NCBI GenBank assembly: GCA_041391665.1
Contig: JAWKNO010000003.1
Location: 1-64,000 of the forward strand
DNA: 64,000 bases
Reading direction: 5' to 3'
Source: Bacteroidia bacterium
GTDB taxonomy: Bacteria; Bacteroidota; Bacteroidia; J057
The notes beneath the pieces were generated by a model. It ran no database searches. It was not told the origin of the DNA and worked only from the letters and a program-made list of their open reading frames with translations. The translations under genes were made by a program, and so were the position numbers. The stretch's first letter is position 1, and each line of letters begins with the position of its first letter. Positions 43,963 through 54,100 of this stretch are shown one piece after another.

Positions 43963-45207
43963 ATGAAACGACTTTCTGTTGTATTTGTATTTACAATTGC
44001 AATGTTGGTTTCTGTTTTTGCACAGAAATCCAAAATTACTACCGGTGTTCTTGCCCTTCAAAGTGGCAAACCGGGGGAAGCAATTATCAAATTTGAAGAG
44101 GCACTTGCCAAACCTGAACTGATCAAAAATGGCAAAGATATTGCCAAAGCGCATTACTATCTCAGCCAGGCATACTATCGCGCCGGTCTCGACTCAACCC
44201 TGATGGCTACCTATCCCGATGCGCTTTTTAAAGCTGCTGACAACTTTACCGCCGCACTCAATCATCCCGATGGTGCCAGCTACCAAAAGCAGGCTGTACT
44301 TGATAATGTGGAAGGAAATCTCTGGGGTGCACTTTTTAATGCCGGTGCAACCGTCTTTAATGAAGAAACTGAAGGTGCTGACAAAAGAGCCCTGAAGTAC
44401 TTCCTTGCTGCCGACCAGATCTCCCCAAACAACTTCCTGACCAACCGCATGGTCGGCACATGTTATCTGGTATTGCTGGATACAGCCAACTGTGCTACCT
44501 ACCTCGAAAAAGCAGTTAAAATCTATAAAGACAAGTATATCACTGCTACAGAGGGTGTCGAAGCGCTCAAACAAACAGATGAATATCAGAGAGATACTGA
44601 GCAAATGAGCTTCCTCTACCAGCAACTTGCCCTGATTTATGAAGCAAAAAAAGATGCCCGTAAAGGCCTTGACATGCTCAACGAAGGTGCCGAAGTGTTG
44701 CCGAAAGATAAAGATATCAAGCGGATGGAGCTGATTATCTATCAAAAACACCCCGAGCTTTTTGCAGAAGCAGTCACCAAATTTGAATCCGCGATCAAAG
44801 ACAATCCCGACGACGCAAACATTAAACTCGCTTTTGCGGGTCTGCTTGAACAATCCGGCAAGTCAGATCAGGCCTTCAAACTCTACGAAGAGGTCTATAA
44901 AGCCAATAATCAGGATATATCTGCCAACTATGGACTGGGGGCTTATTACATCAACCAGGCTGCTGCGATCAGCGAAGCCAAAATGAAACTGGATGATGAA
45001 GATAAAATTGATGAAATGAACAAACAAATCATCTCTTTGCTTGAAAAAGCATATCCCTACATGCAGTGGCTGCACAAACAACAGCCCGAAGAGCGCGAGT
45101 GGCTGAGCCAGTTGGTAACAATTGCGCCTATTCTTGGAAAAGATGAAGATATGATGGAATACGGTAAAAAACTGGGGGACCTTTCACGCAAAGCGGAAGG
45201 CAACTAA
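43963..45207 (+). CDS. TPR protein 1 downstream of gyrA
   Basis: A 414-residue exported protein (signal MKRLSVVFVFTIAMLVSVFAQ, cleavage after FAQ). The mature part is helical with four or five TPR units (for example GVLALQSGKPGEAIIKFEEAL, LKYFLAADQISPNNFLTNRM, NIKLAFAGLLEQSGKSDQAF, NYGLGAYYINQAAAISEAK). It is a periplasmic or outer-membrane-associated scaffold with no enzymatic domain. The C-terminal motif YYINQAA...LLEKAYPYMQWLHKQQPEEREWL also occurs in its neighbour (start 45354), so the two are paralogues. It ends in a strong terminator. Confidence 0.82.
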   Translation: MKRLSVVFVFTIAMLVSVFAQKSKITTGVLALQSGKPGEAIIKFEEALAKPELIKNGKDIAKAHYYLSQAYYRAGLDSTLMATYPDALFKAADNFTAALNHPDGASYQKQAVLDNVEGNLWGALFNAGATVFNEETEGADKRALKYFLAADQISPNNFLTNRMVGTCYLVLLDTANCATYLEKAVKIYKDKYITATEGVEALKQTDEYQRDTEQMSFLYQQLALIYEAKKDARKGLDMLNEGAEVLPKDKDIKRMELIIYQKHPELFAEAVTKFESAIKDNPDDANIKLAFAGLLEQSGKSDQAFKLYEEVYKANNQDISANYGLGAYYINQAAAISEAKMKLDDEDKIDEMNKQIISLLEKAYPYMQWLHKQQPEEREWLSQLVTIAPILGKDEDMMEYGKKLGDLSRKAEGN

Positions 45208-45233
45208 TCCTGAATTTTTTATCTGATTATAGC

Positions 45234-45270
45234 ATACCCCTCACGAATTAATCCTGAGGGGTATTTTTTT
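45234..45270 (+). terminator. Rho-independent terminator
   Basis: ATACCCCTCA pairs with TGAGGGGTAT around an 11-base loop and is followed by a run of T residues to 45270. It separates the two TPR paralogues into independent units. Confidence 0.85.
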
Positions 45271-45353
45271 ATGTAATAATTCCACGCATTTGCGTTACGC
45301 GCTCTGAAGATAATTGTGCTATTTGTTCAGGCATTTTTCAGAACTCTGAGAGT

Positions 45354-46514
45354 ATGATTAAGAAAAGTATTTCGGCCATAGTTTTGGGTCTTTGTATGTG
45401 GGCAACCCTTGTTGCTCAGCCAGAAGCGCCCACGCTGGTTTCAGGTATCAAAGCCTTTCAACAGGAAGACTATGAGACTTCCATTCGCATACTGGCAAAA
45501 CTCATTGAGGATGAAGGCCCTGTTTCAAAAATCAATCTTCCTGAAGCACATTTTTACCTCGCACAAGCCTATTATCAGATCTCAAAGGATCCGGTTAAGG
45601 CTGCTATTTACCCTGAAGCCTTGCTCCGTGCCTACAATCACCTGATGGCTTCCAAAAATACCGATTCACCCGGTTCCGGATACCAACGAATTGCCGACGT
45701 AGCGCTGGAAGTGTTGTGGCCCGCCATTTACAATACCGGGGTAGATGCCTACAACCAACAGGATTTTAACCGGGCGGTCGTGTTTTTTTCCAAAGCACGA
45801 CAGATCAACCCTCGTTTTTTTGAATCGGCCCTCAACCAGGGATATGCCCACTGGCAGGTTGGCGATACACTTGCGGCTATTAAGAGCTGGCAAAAGTCTC
45901 TGGAACTTTACAGAATACTCAAAAATGACGAAAACCAGCGGACGTTAGAAACTACCTTACTGATGCTCGCCGGTGCCTATAGCCAACGCAATATGCCCGA
46001 AGAAGCCAGAGCCTTTCTTCTGGAAGGGATGGCACTTTTCCCAGGCAGATACGCTTTCCATGAAGCAGAAATCGTCCTTTACAACCTGCATGAAAACCTT
46101 CCCCCCGGACCAGAAAATCGATTCAGGGAAATTATTCATGAAAATCCTTATGATATCAGCGCAAAACTCGCGCTCGCCAAACATCTTGAAAATTCAGGTA
46201 ATCACGCCTCCGCCCTAAAACTTTTTGAGGAAATCATTTCTCAAAAACCTGTGCATTTTGAAGCAAATCTACATGTAGCCTCCTACTATATCAACCAGGC
46301 CATTGCACTGGAAACACAAAATAAATCTACCCGGGAAGCACTTCCGCCAGCATTTCATGCGAATCTGGAAAAAGCGGTTCCCTGCCTCAAAGTGCTGCAT
46401 GAAGCTCAACCGGATAATACCGAATGGCTGCGTCAGCTCGCCACGTCAACCCAGATTTTGGGCCTTGAAGAAGCAGAGAGCTATCGCAAACTGCTGAAAA
46501 AAGCAAGCCAATAG
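45354..46514 (+). CDS. TPR protein 2, paralogue of the preceding gene
   Basis: A 386-residue exported protein (signal ending VAQ near 22), with the same layout as the gene at 43963: GIKAFQQEDYETSIRILAKL, AHFYLAQAYYQISKDPVKAA, FNRAVVFFSKARQINPRFFE, and a C-terminal VASYYINQAIALE...LEKAVPCLKVLHEAQPDNTEWLRQLA. Identity to the first copy is moderate and even, suggesting an old tandem duplication. No function is known; both are probable periplasmic scaffolds. The convergent Wzi-like gene ends two bases after the stop. Confidence 0.8.
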   Translation: MIKKSISAIVLGLCMWATLVAQPEAPTLVSGIKAFQQEDYETSIRILAKLIEDEGPVSKINLPEAHFYLAQAYYQISKDPVKAAIYPEALLRAYNHLMASKNTDSPGSGYQRIADVALEVLWPAIYNTGVDAYNQQDFNRAVVFFSKARQINPRFFESALNQGYAHWQVGDTLAAIKSWQKSLELYRILKNDENQRTLETTLLMLAGAYSQRNMPEEARAFLLEGMALFPGRYAFHEAEIVLYNLHENLPPGPENRFREIIHENPYDISAKLALAKHLENSGNHASALKLFEEIISQKPVHFEANLHVASYYINQAIALETQNKSTREALPPAFHANLEKAVPCLKVLHEAQPDNTEWLRQLATSTQILGLEEAESYRKLLKKASQ

Positions 46515-46515
46515 G

Positions 46516-48186
46516 TCAGAATTTCACCTCTCTTGGAAGAATATTCACCCGAAGGCCACCCAGAATACTCGTGGATGTATTCTCATTTTCCTTACGGTAG
46601 CGGCCCTCTGCTTCGAAAAAAATATCGGTATTTCTAAGCTGCCAGCTCAGCCTTCCATAAATCTGGGTTACTTTCCACGGATCTCCCTGGCCTACCACAT
46701 TATCAAAATCACCGGGTCTGTTGGTATCAGGAAAATTAATATCTCCCCCGTAATTAATTCCCCCCGTATCCAATCCTTTCTGCAAGCGGGTATAGGTCAA
46801 AAAAACATTCCATGCCGGAAACGGATGATACCGGAGTGCAAAAAAGTAGTTATCAAGGTTTGCACCTGCCGCATGCCCCAGGTATTGCCCGTAATTGCTG
46901 TAACTGGAAATCACGCTGAAATGCTGGTAAGTATAGGGTCTCACCCGATTGTACTCAGCCTGTAAGTCCAGCGTGGAAATCCCAAAAGCATCCACATACT
47001 TTAGCCCACCCTGATAGCCAAGTTTGTTTCCCCAATATCCTTTCCCCTGATCCCGCACACCATAATTGTAATCATCAAGCAAAATCTGCCCATACAATTG
47101 AACATGATGCAAAAAATTGTACTTAAACTGAAGCCCCAGCAGCGAATTGTCAGGACTGCCAATGTATTGCTCCGCTGCCCGGTAAAAAATGATCGGATTC
47201 AGATACTGAAGCTCAAACCCTCTGCGGCCATTGGCTACTACCGGACTGTAAATGACCGATTCAAAAATACTGAATGAGAGGTCAGTGGTAGGATAATAGG
47301 TCAGCTGGTGAAATACCCCATACTTGCGGGGAAGCACCCCGTCATTGTCATTGCGGTTTCGGATAAAATGGATCATCTGGGTGAAGTGATTGGTATATAC
47401 CAGCTTCCAGATCCGGGTATTGATATTTAACAGCAGATAATCTGCTGCGTGGTCTGATAACAAAAGACTCTGATATCCATTTCCCCAAAAGGCCCTGTCT
47501 TTCCCAAATTTAATCCGCATCTGTTTCCATGGACTATAGGTAACATATGCCCTTGAACTGAAATAATCCACCCCGTTTGCCTGTCCAAATCGCTTGACAA
47601 ATGACTCTCCGTGAAGGGTTTGTGTATTCTGCCAGGAATTAAAAACAAACTGAGGCAGCCGGGTTACGTTGTCGTACACTTCTGTATAAAATCCTACTTT
47701 TTCACGAAAAGAACCCCTGACCACCAACCCTCTGGAATTGACATAAACGGGCAGATTGGTTGCGGTGGCAGTGGGGTAATCGTTGTGGTCGATTCCACCG
47801 GCAAAATGAATGACAGGATTGAGAAACAAGCGAAATCCTGGCTGAGCCACATGGAAAAGGTCGCGTTGATTGGTGTAGAATTTTCCCCATACGCCGCGAA
47901 ATTGCTCACGTACAGCGAAAGTATCATCGGCAAGCATTCGCATACGCGCATGCCAGCCCGACTCGACAGCGCCCATGCTACTTTGATCGGTGCGCGCAAA
48001 AACCTCAGCCAGCATCTCCCTGCTATAGGGTTTTACATCTGTCGAAATAAATGTTCCCGTCAGCCCTTTGATATCCAGCCGGTCAGTGTAGTGGTAGAGT
48101 TCGTGATTCAGAACAATATCGGTATTCTGCGCCCAGAAAATACCTGCATAAAGCAGGAAGCAGGTTGTAATGACAAATCCTTTCAT
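46516..48186 (-). CDS. Outer-membrane beta-barrel protein, Wzi/RemB-like
   Basis: The start at 48186 (MKGFVITTCFLLYAGIFWAQ) gives a normal signal peptide; upstream codons in frame lack one. The 556-residue product is a barrel with the pattern of the capsule-assembly Wzi and gliding-protein RemB families: LELQYLNPIIFYRAAEQYIG-type segment near 350, SPDNSLLGLQFKYNF, YGQILLDDYN, RPYTYQHFSVISSYSNYGQYLG, ending RVNILPREVKF. Wzi is a surface lectin anchoring capsule; RemB affects gliding. Both roles are inferences from resemblance. The divergent glycosyltransferase gene starts 73 bases away, fitting a polysaccharide context. Confidence 0.75.
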   Translation of the reverse strand: MKGFVITTCFLLYAGIFWAQNTDIVLNHELYHYTDRLDIKGLTGTFISTDVKPYSREMLAEVFARTDQSSMGAVESGWHARMRMLADDTFAVREQFRGVWGKFYTNQRDLFHVAQPGFRLFLNPVIHFAGGIDHNDYPTATATNLPVYVNSRGLVVRGSFREKVGFYTEVYDNVTRLPQFVFNSWQNTQTLHGESFVKRFGQANGVDYFSSRAYVTYSPWKQMRIKFGKDRAFWGNGYQSLLLSDHAADYLLLNINTRIWKLVYTNHFTQMIHFIRNRNDNDGVLPRKYGVFHQLTYYPTTDLSFSIFESVIYSPVVANGRRGFELQYLNPIIFYRAAEQYIGSPDNSLLGLQFKYNFLHHVQLYGQILLDDYNYGVRDQGKGYWGNKLGYQGGLKYVDAFGISTLDLQAEYNRVRPYTYQHFSVISSYSNYGQYLGHAAGANLDNYFFALRYHPFPAWNVFLTYTRLQKGLDTGGINYGGDINFPDTNRPGDFDNVVGQGDPWKVTQIYGRLSWQLRNTDIFFEAEGRYRKENENTSTSILGGLRVNILPREVKF

Positions 48187-48258
48187 AGCGTTGAAGAACG
48201 GCAAAAAACCGATTTCCAGCAAAGACAATAAAGAAATCCGGTATCTTTGTCGAGGCTT

Positions 48259-49368
48259 ATGGGAAAAAAAATTATCATCGCAGTCATCAATGACCTTTCC
48301 GGAGATCAGCGCATTCACCGGATTGCTACCACCCTGGCGGAAAATGGCTTTGACGTACAGGTGGTGGGGCGGTTGTTGCCAGACTCACAGACGCTTGCGC
48401 ATCGACCCTATCAGACCCATCGGATGAAGTTGTGGTTTCGGAAGGGAAAATGGTTTTATCTGGAATATAACCTGCGGCTTTTCTGGTATTTACTTTGGCA
48501 AAAGGCAGCGATTTTCAATGCCAATGACCTTGATACATTGGGCGCTTCATTTCTGGCTGCTGCAATCACCGGAGCAGAACTGATCTACGACAGCCATGAA
48601 TATTTTACCGAAGTACCAGAGTTGGTAGAAAGACCATTCACCCGAAAAATATGGCTGCTGCTTGAAGGCTGGATTTTTCCCCGGTTGAAAAAAGTCTATA
48701 CAGTAAACGCAATGATTGCGGAAATATACAGCCGGAAATACGGTATAAACGTAGGCGTGGTTAGAAATCTGCCCTTCAGCAGGGAGCCCATTTCTCAGCC
48801 GGAGCATTCAAATACCCTGCTCTACCAGGGCGCATTAAATCTGGGTCGGGGAATCGAGCTGATGATCGACGCGATGCAATATTTACCCGAATATACACTT
48901 CAGATTATAGGGCGGGGAGATATCGAAGCGCAGTTAAAACAGCGGATAGCAGATAAAAAAATCAACAATGTTGATTTCCGGGGATTTATCCCCTTTGAGT
49001 CATTGTATGTACTCACTACCCAGGCTTGCCTGGGATTAAGTCTTGAAGAAGATCTGGGCGCCAATTATCGCTATGCATCGCCCAATAAGATTTACGATTA
49101 TATCCAGGCAAATGTCCCTGTACTGGTGTCTGATCTTCCCGTCATGCGGCAGTTGGTGGAATCCAACCATACCGGAGAAATTCTGCCCGTCAGTGCACGT
49201 ACGCCCGAAAACCTCGCCAAACGCATCCGCAGCATCACAGAAAATACCGCTTACTATGAAAGCCTGAAAGAAAACTGCCGGAAGGCTGCCAGAGAACTCA
49301 ACTGGGAAAAAGAAAAGCAGGTTTTATTAGCATATTATTCACCCTCAAACCCTTCACAAACCTCATGA
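48259..49368 (+). CDS. Glycosyltransferase, GT4 family
   Basis: From the ATG at 48259 (MGKKIIIAVINDLSGDQRIH) the protein is 369 residues with two Rossmann-like halves. The donor-binding half shows SNTLLYQGALNLGRGIELMI near 190, then LQIIGRGDIEAQLK and YASPNKIYDYIQANVPVLVSD near 275-293, typical of GT4-family enzymes that transfer a sugar to a polysaccharide or lipid acceptor. Its stop overlaps the hldD start by four bases, so the two are translationally coupled. The acceptor cannot be told from sequence. Confidence 0.85.
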   Translation: MGKKIIIAVINDLSGDQRIHRIATTLAENGFDVQVVGRLLPDSQTLAHRPYQTHRMKLWFRKGKWFYLEYNLRLFWYLLWQKAAIFNANDLDTLGASFLAAAITGAELIYDSHEYFTEVPELVERPFTRKIWLLLEGWIFPRLKKVYTVNAMIAEIYSRKYGINVGVVRNLPFSREPISQPEHSNTLLYQGALNLGRGIELMIDAMQYLPEYTLQIIGRGDIEAQLKQRIADKKINNVDFRGFIPFESLYVLTTQACLGLSLEEDLGANYRYASPNKIYDYIQANVPVLVSDLPVMRQLVESNHTGEILPVSARTPENLAKRIRSITENTAYYESLKENCRKAARELNWEKEKQVLLAYYSPSNPSQTS

Positions 49369-50330
49369 TACTAATTACCGGCGCAGCAGGCTTTATCGGA
49401 AGCTGTATGGTTGCCAGGTTTAACGAATCCGGAGCCAGTAACCTGATTCTTTCGGATGACTTCAGCCGAAAAGACAAACAAGCCAACTTCGAAACAAAGT
49501 CTTATCAGACACGGGTCGAAAGAACAGAACTATTTCCCTGGCTGAAAAAAAACGGGCAAAAAATATCGTTGGTCATACATTTGGGTGCCCGAACAGATAC
49601 CGCCGAAATGCAACAGCCAATCTTTGATATCCTAAACATCAATTTTTCCAAAGATATCTGGAGGTTTTGTTGTGAACAGGAAGTTCCCCTGATCTACGCT
49701 TCCAGCGCAGCTACTTATGGTGATGGATCAGCAGGATTTTCCGACGAGCCGGGAAAAACAGGTCTTCTGCAACCACTCAATCCCTATGGGTGGAGCAAAC
49801 ACACATTTGACCAATGGGTTTACCAGCAGGAAAAAACACCGCCCTTTTGGACCGGTTTAAAGTTTTTTAATGTCTATGGTCCAAACGAATACCACAAAGG
49901 AAGGATGGCAAGTGTGATTTTCCACGCTTTTCATCAGATAAAAACCACCGGAGAGCTACATTTATTTCGTTCACACCGCCCGGATTTTGGAGATGGAGAA
50001 CAAATGCGGGATTTTATTTACGTGAAAGACGTGGTAAATATCATCCATCATTTGACTATTTACGGCAAAAAACCCGGCATATATAATCTCGGAACGGGTC
50101 GGGCGCGTTGTTTTAATGACTTAGGCAGGCAAGTTTTTACAAGCATGGGACTGGAAGAAAAAATTCGCTATATTGATACCCCTATTGACATCAGAAACAG
50201 CTATCAATACTTCACAGAGGCTGATATGCAGCGATTTGAGGCAAATATTTGCCCGTGGGATTTTACCAGCCTGGAAGAAGGAACTGATCAGTATATACGC
50301 CATTACTTGTTGTTGAACAGATATTATTGA
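49365..50330 (+). CDS. hldD: ADP-L-glycero-D-manno-heptose 6-epimerase
   Basis: A 321-residue short-chain-type epimerase. The nucleotide-binding motif GAAGFIGS is at 6-13; the catalytic Y141 and K145 are in NPYGWSKHTFDQW; HLGARTDTAEMQ and GLKFFNVYGPNEYHKGRMAS are signatures of heptose epimerases. It makes the ADP-heptose form used in lipopolysaccharide core. It is coupled to the glycosyltransferase before it by a 4-base overlap (ATGA). Confidence 0.93.
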   Translation: MILITGAAGFIGSCMVARFNESGASNLILSDDFSRKDKQANFETKSYQTRVERTELFPWLKKNGQKISLVIHLGARTDTAEMQQPIFDILNINFSKDIWRFCCEQEVPLIYASSAATYGDGSAGFSDEPGKTGLLQPLNPYGWSKHTFDQWVYQQEKTPPFWTGLKFFNVYGPNEYHKGRMASVIFHAFHQIKTTGELHLFRSHRPDFGDGEQMRDFIYVKDVVNIIHHLTIYGKKPGIYNLGTGRARCFNDLGRQVFTSMGLEEKIRYIDTPIDIRNSYQYFTEADMQRFEANICPWDFTSLEEGTDQYIRHYLLLNRYY

Positions 50331-50454
50331 CCAAAATCTTTCATGGTATTTGTATTTGAGATTTATTTCTGCAATTATGCATAGGTCTCAAACAAATCTT
50401 TTGAAAATTTCGTTACTATTCTTAACTTAATAATCCTTATTTATAAATAAATCC

Positions 50455-51087
50455 ATGACGCTGGTAGAGCTTCTTCTGAACTTCAGCTTATTGCTATCTT
50501 TACTAATAGCGCCCTGTTTTGTGCTGCTGGCTTATTGGTACAGGCGGCAACTAACCCAAACGCTGATGGTCTGGAAAAAACCGGAAATGGTGATTGTCAC
50601 AATCATATTTTCCGTTGCTGCGTTGATTTTGTTCATCGTCGGCATTTCGGGCTTTTTTGTTTACGGAGATTTTCTCAACTCCAACGAGTTGCAAAAGCTG
50701 GATAAGGAGAAATTTTTAAATATCGGATTCATCTGTGTATTGCTTCTGATTGCCATGGTATTCACCTACGTCGCGATCCGGATGTTGCTCGTAAGAGTTG
50801 TTACGGAGCGAGGTATCGTGGTCAATGACCGCATTCTTCGCATACCTGATTTTCGCAATGTAGTGGAATGGAATGAGGTAGCAGACTATTATCTCGTCTC
50901 AGATTATCCCAACGTAATATTTACGCTGATTGTACGTCGGCAGGGTCTTCAGTTTGAACGCTACTCTATGCGGGTGCCGGTTTTTGTCCGGGACGATTTT
51001 GAAGATCTTTTGGAAACCCAAATGTATAGCGCTACGGCTATGCGGTCCCGCAGTGACATCGGAAGCCACAAATTTTCTGAAAATTAA
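50455..51087 (+). CDS. Membrane protein with C-terminal PH-like domain
   Basis: A 210-residue protein with three hydrophobic segments (about 5-28, 43-66, 85-108) and a C-terminal domain of strands (ERGIVVNDRILRIPDFRNVVEW and VIFTLIVRRQGLQFERYSMR) of PH-like form. It ends 68 bases before the large NtrY-like kinase gene on the same strand, possibly co-transcribed. Layout is like that of the gene at 15776. Function unknown. Confidence 0.6.
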   Translation: MTLVELLLNFSLLLSLLIAPCFVLLAYWYRRQLTQTLMVWKKPEMVIVTIIFSVAALILFIVGISGFFVYGDFLNSNELQKLDKEKFLNIGFICVLLLIAMVFTYVAIRMLLVRVVTERGIVVNDRILRIPDFRNVVEWNEVADYYLVSDYPNVIFTLIVRRQGLQFERYSMRVPVFVRDDFEDLLETQMYSATAMRSRSDIGSHKFSEN

Positions 51088-51154
51088 GGTCATCCGGCTC
51101 ACAAGTTTTTGAATTTTCGTAAAAAATTTCCGATAACCTAGTATATTAGGGGGG

Positions 51155-54100
51155 ATGTACGAATCACCCTTTAAAAAAGGTCTTCCGTGGCTAGTAGCCG
51201 GCTTGCTCTTATTGATGATCAGTTCAGTTTTGTATCTGTATGATATGGAATTAACTGATGAGGAAATTCTTATCAGAGTTGAAGAGAAGCTCAATGCTGA
51301 TTTTCGCACGTGTATTTCTGCTTACTCAAAAGATATTTCCGGAGATATGGTTTCCCCTCCGGAAAATTGTCATGCCTGTGAAATGATTTATGATATCAAA
51401 ACAGGAAGACTACGAAGCTGGACAAACCAACCCTACCTCGCCACACAAAAATCTATCAACTTACTGAAAAGCCTTCCTGATTCTGTGATCGTACGCATGG
51501 AAAACCGGGCTTATTATCAGATTCGTACTCAGTTGGGCGATAGTACTGCCATCGTACTTATTCCGCTGAATATCAGCTATCAGGTTCAAAATGATTTCCT
51601 GATTCCTTATATATTTTTGGGCAGATGGGAAAAAACCCTTTCGGGTGATAAAAAACGGGAATACCTCAATGCCATGCAGGTTGCGATTGGAGAAACTACT
51701 TTTCCCGGTTCTCAAAATATTCGGCTCACAGACGATGTAGGCAATACAATCCTGTCTTATGGCAACGTGCCGGTTATCCCTTTCCGCGCACCTGTTCGCT
51801 ATATGGTCATCGTTTTCCTGATCCTGGGTGGGTTATTCCTGGGAATATTTTTACGCGTTTATTCACTTGACCGCTGGCATTACCGATATTTTATCAATGG
51901 CTCCCTATTTGTAGGCGTAATTCTGGTCAGGTTAATCCTTTACTGGATAGACCTGCCGGGCAACTATATAGATATCGGGCTGTTTTCCCCTGATGTACTG
52001 GCATTCCACGCACTTGCACCTTCCCTTGGGGAAATGACGATAAATATCCTCACTCTTGCCGTATTGGTGTGGATTGCCTATATGCATATTTTCAGGATAG
52101 AGAATCTGCTTTTCAGGAAGATCATCAGCAAAAATATCTATGCGTGGCCGGCTATGTTTGCGACCATCCTCATCAGCAGCCTGCTGATGATGTTTTATGT
52201 ACAAATCTTTCGGGAGATCACGATGAACTCCCAGGTCGATATCGAGTTTTCCAACTTTTTCAAAGCAGATATGTATTCCTTCCTCATCCTTTTGGATGTA
52301 GGTATCCTTTTTCTATCGATTAGCCTCCTGATATTTACACTGCTCAAACTCAATGTATTATTTGCGCGCAGATTTGGCGCGACGCCCCTGTTCATTGGGT
52401 TTCATGTATTGTCAGCATTGCTGATAAACCTGGCTTTGCACGGTACGGCACCTATACTGTCGGTCATTTTTACAATGGCTATTTTGGGATTAGGGGTAAC
52501 TGTTTACCGGGTTCCCTTCCGGCCTATTCTGCATCAGGATCTGGTCAACTATCTGATCCTGACCACGATATTCTCTATCGTCGTCACCTATAACATGGTG
52601 ATTGGAGTCAATTTTAACAATGAGCAGAAAGCAGACCGGATCGCTGACGGGGTATTGGGAAGCCAGGTAGCAAATACTGTTTTTACTTTTATCAAGGCTA
52701 CCGGTAATATTACAGGACGTATTGAAGAGATTGCGAGGAAAAAGAAAGAATTAAACAATACCGATGAGTTTAAAAACTGGGTAAAAGAGACCTTTCTTTC
52801 GCCCAATTTTAAGGAGTTTGAAGTGCGTCTTTACCTCTATGATGAGCAAAACAAGCGATTAGATAAGGATAAAAACTTAATTGCACCTTCATTTGGCCCC
52901 GACGCCGATATTCCCATTGAACTTCGGGGTGAGCTTATTTCAGAAAATCTCTACCAGCTCCCCAATGCTGAAAACAAATACCTGGATTTGTATGTAGGTT
53001 GGTTTGACCTCGATCTGGATACCACAGGGGTAATACGTTTTTTAATGGAACTCGCACCGGATAGCCGTGGTACTGAAGGTCTCTACCCTTCTCTCTCGCT
53101 GGACCAGGCGGTGTATGAAGATCGCAAGTTGATCAATTCCTTTGATCACGCAGTTTATCGGGATGGTTCTCTCTATAATGAAAGTAGCCAGACGCCTTTC
53201 CCGATTTTTCTGGAAGACTACAAAAACATCACCTCCCGGTTTACCCGTGTCAGAGAAGGGCAAAAAGAACTGGTAAAACCCATTGGCTCCAATAAGATTG
53301 TCATAGTCAGATATACGCAACAAAGTTTCATTGATATTCTGACTACCTTCTCCTTTATTTTCTACTTCTATATCGTGGGCGCAGTGATCATTATAGGCCT
53401 TCCTGTGCTTGCACTTCGTTCACTCAGAAGCGGCCAGTTTGCTTATAATATTCCATTAAGAGCCAAAATCCGCTTTGGCCTGTTTGCCATTAGTATCTTC
53501 CCCCTGTTGCTCATCGTAATCCTGCTTTCGTACTTTATCAGAAGCAGATACAATGAAGACGCCAAAAAAGATCTCAGGGAAGAAACTGCCAGGATCACCC
53601 AACTGATTGAGCAGGATTATCTAAATCTCCACAATGATCCATTCAGCAGAATCACCTTATTAAGAGAGTTTCAGGATAATATCCAGAAAATCGAGCCGAT
53701 TGTGCGCAATGATATCAGCGTATTTGATGAGTTTGGAAAACGAATTGCATCTACTCAGCCATTGATATTTGAAGCAGGTATAAGTTCTGACCTGATGAAT
53801 GAGGTCGCCTTCGACTCTCTCCGCCGGGGCGGGTTATCAGATCTGGTTATCAGGGAAAATGTTGGAAACCTCGCATTTTTCTCTGGTTATAAACCCATTA
53901 TAGGTGTCAATGACCTTCCCATTGGTTATGTCAATGTCCCCTATATGTCTAAGCAGGACCAGTTGGACGAGCAAGTGACCGATTTCCTCGCATATCTGGC
54001 CAACATCTATCTGCTGGTATTTCTTATGATTAATGTTACGGCAGTATTGGTATCTGGTACCATTACACGACCGTTGTCTATGATTCAACAGCGATTGTCA

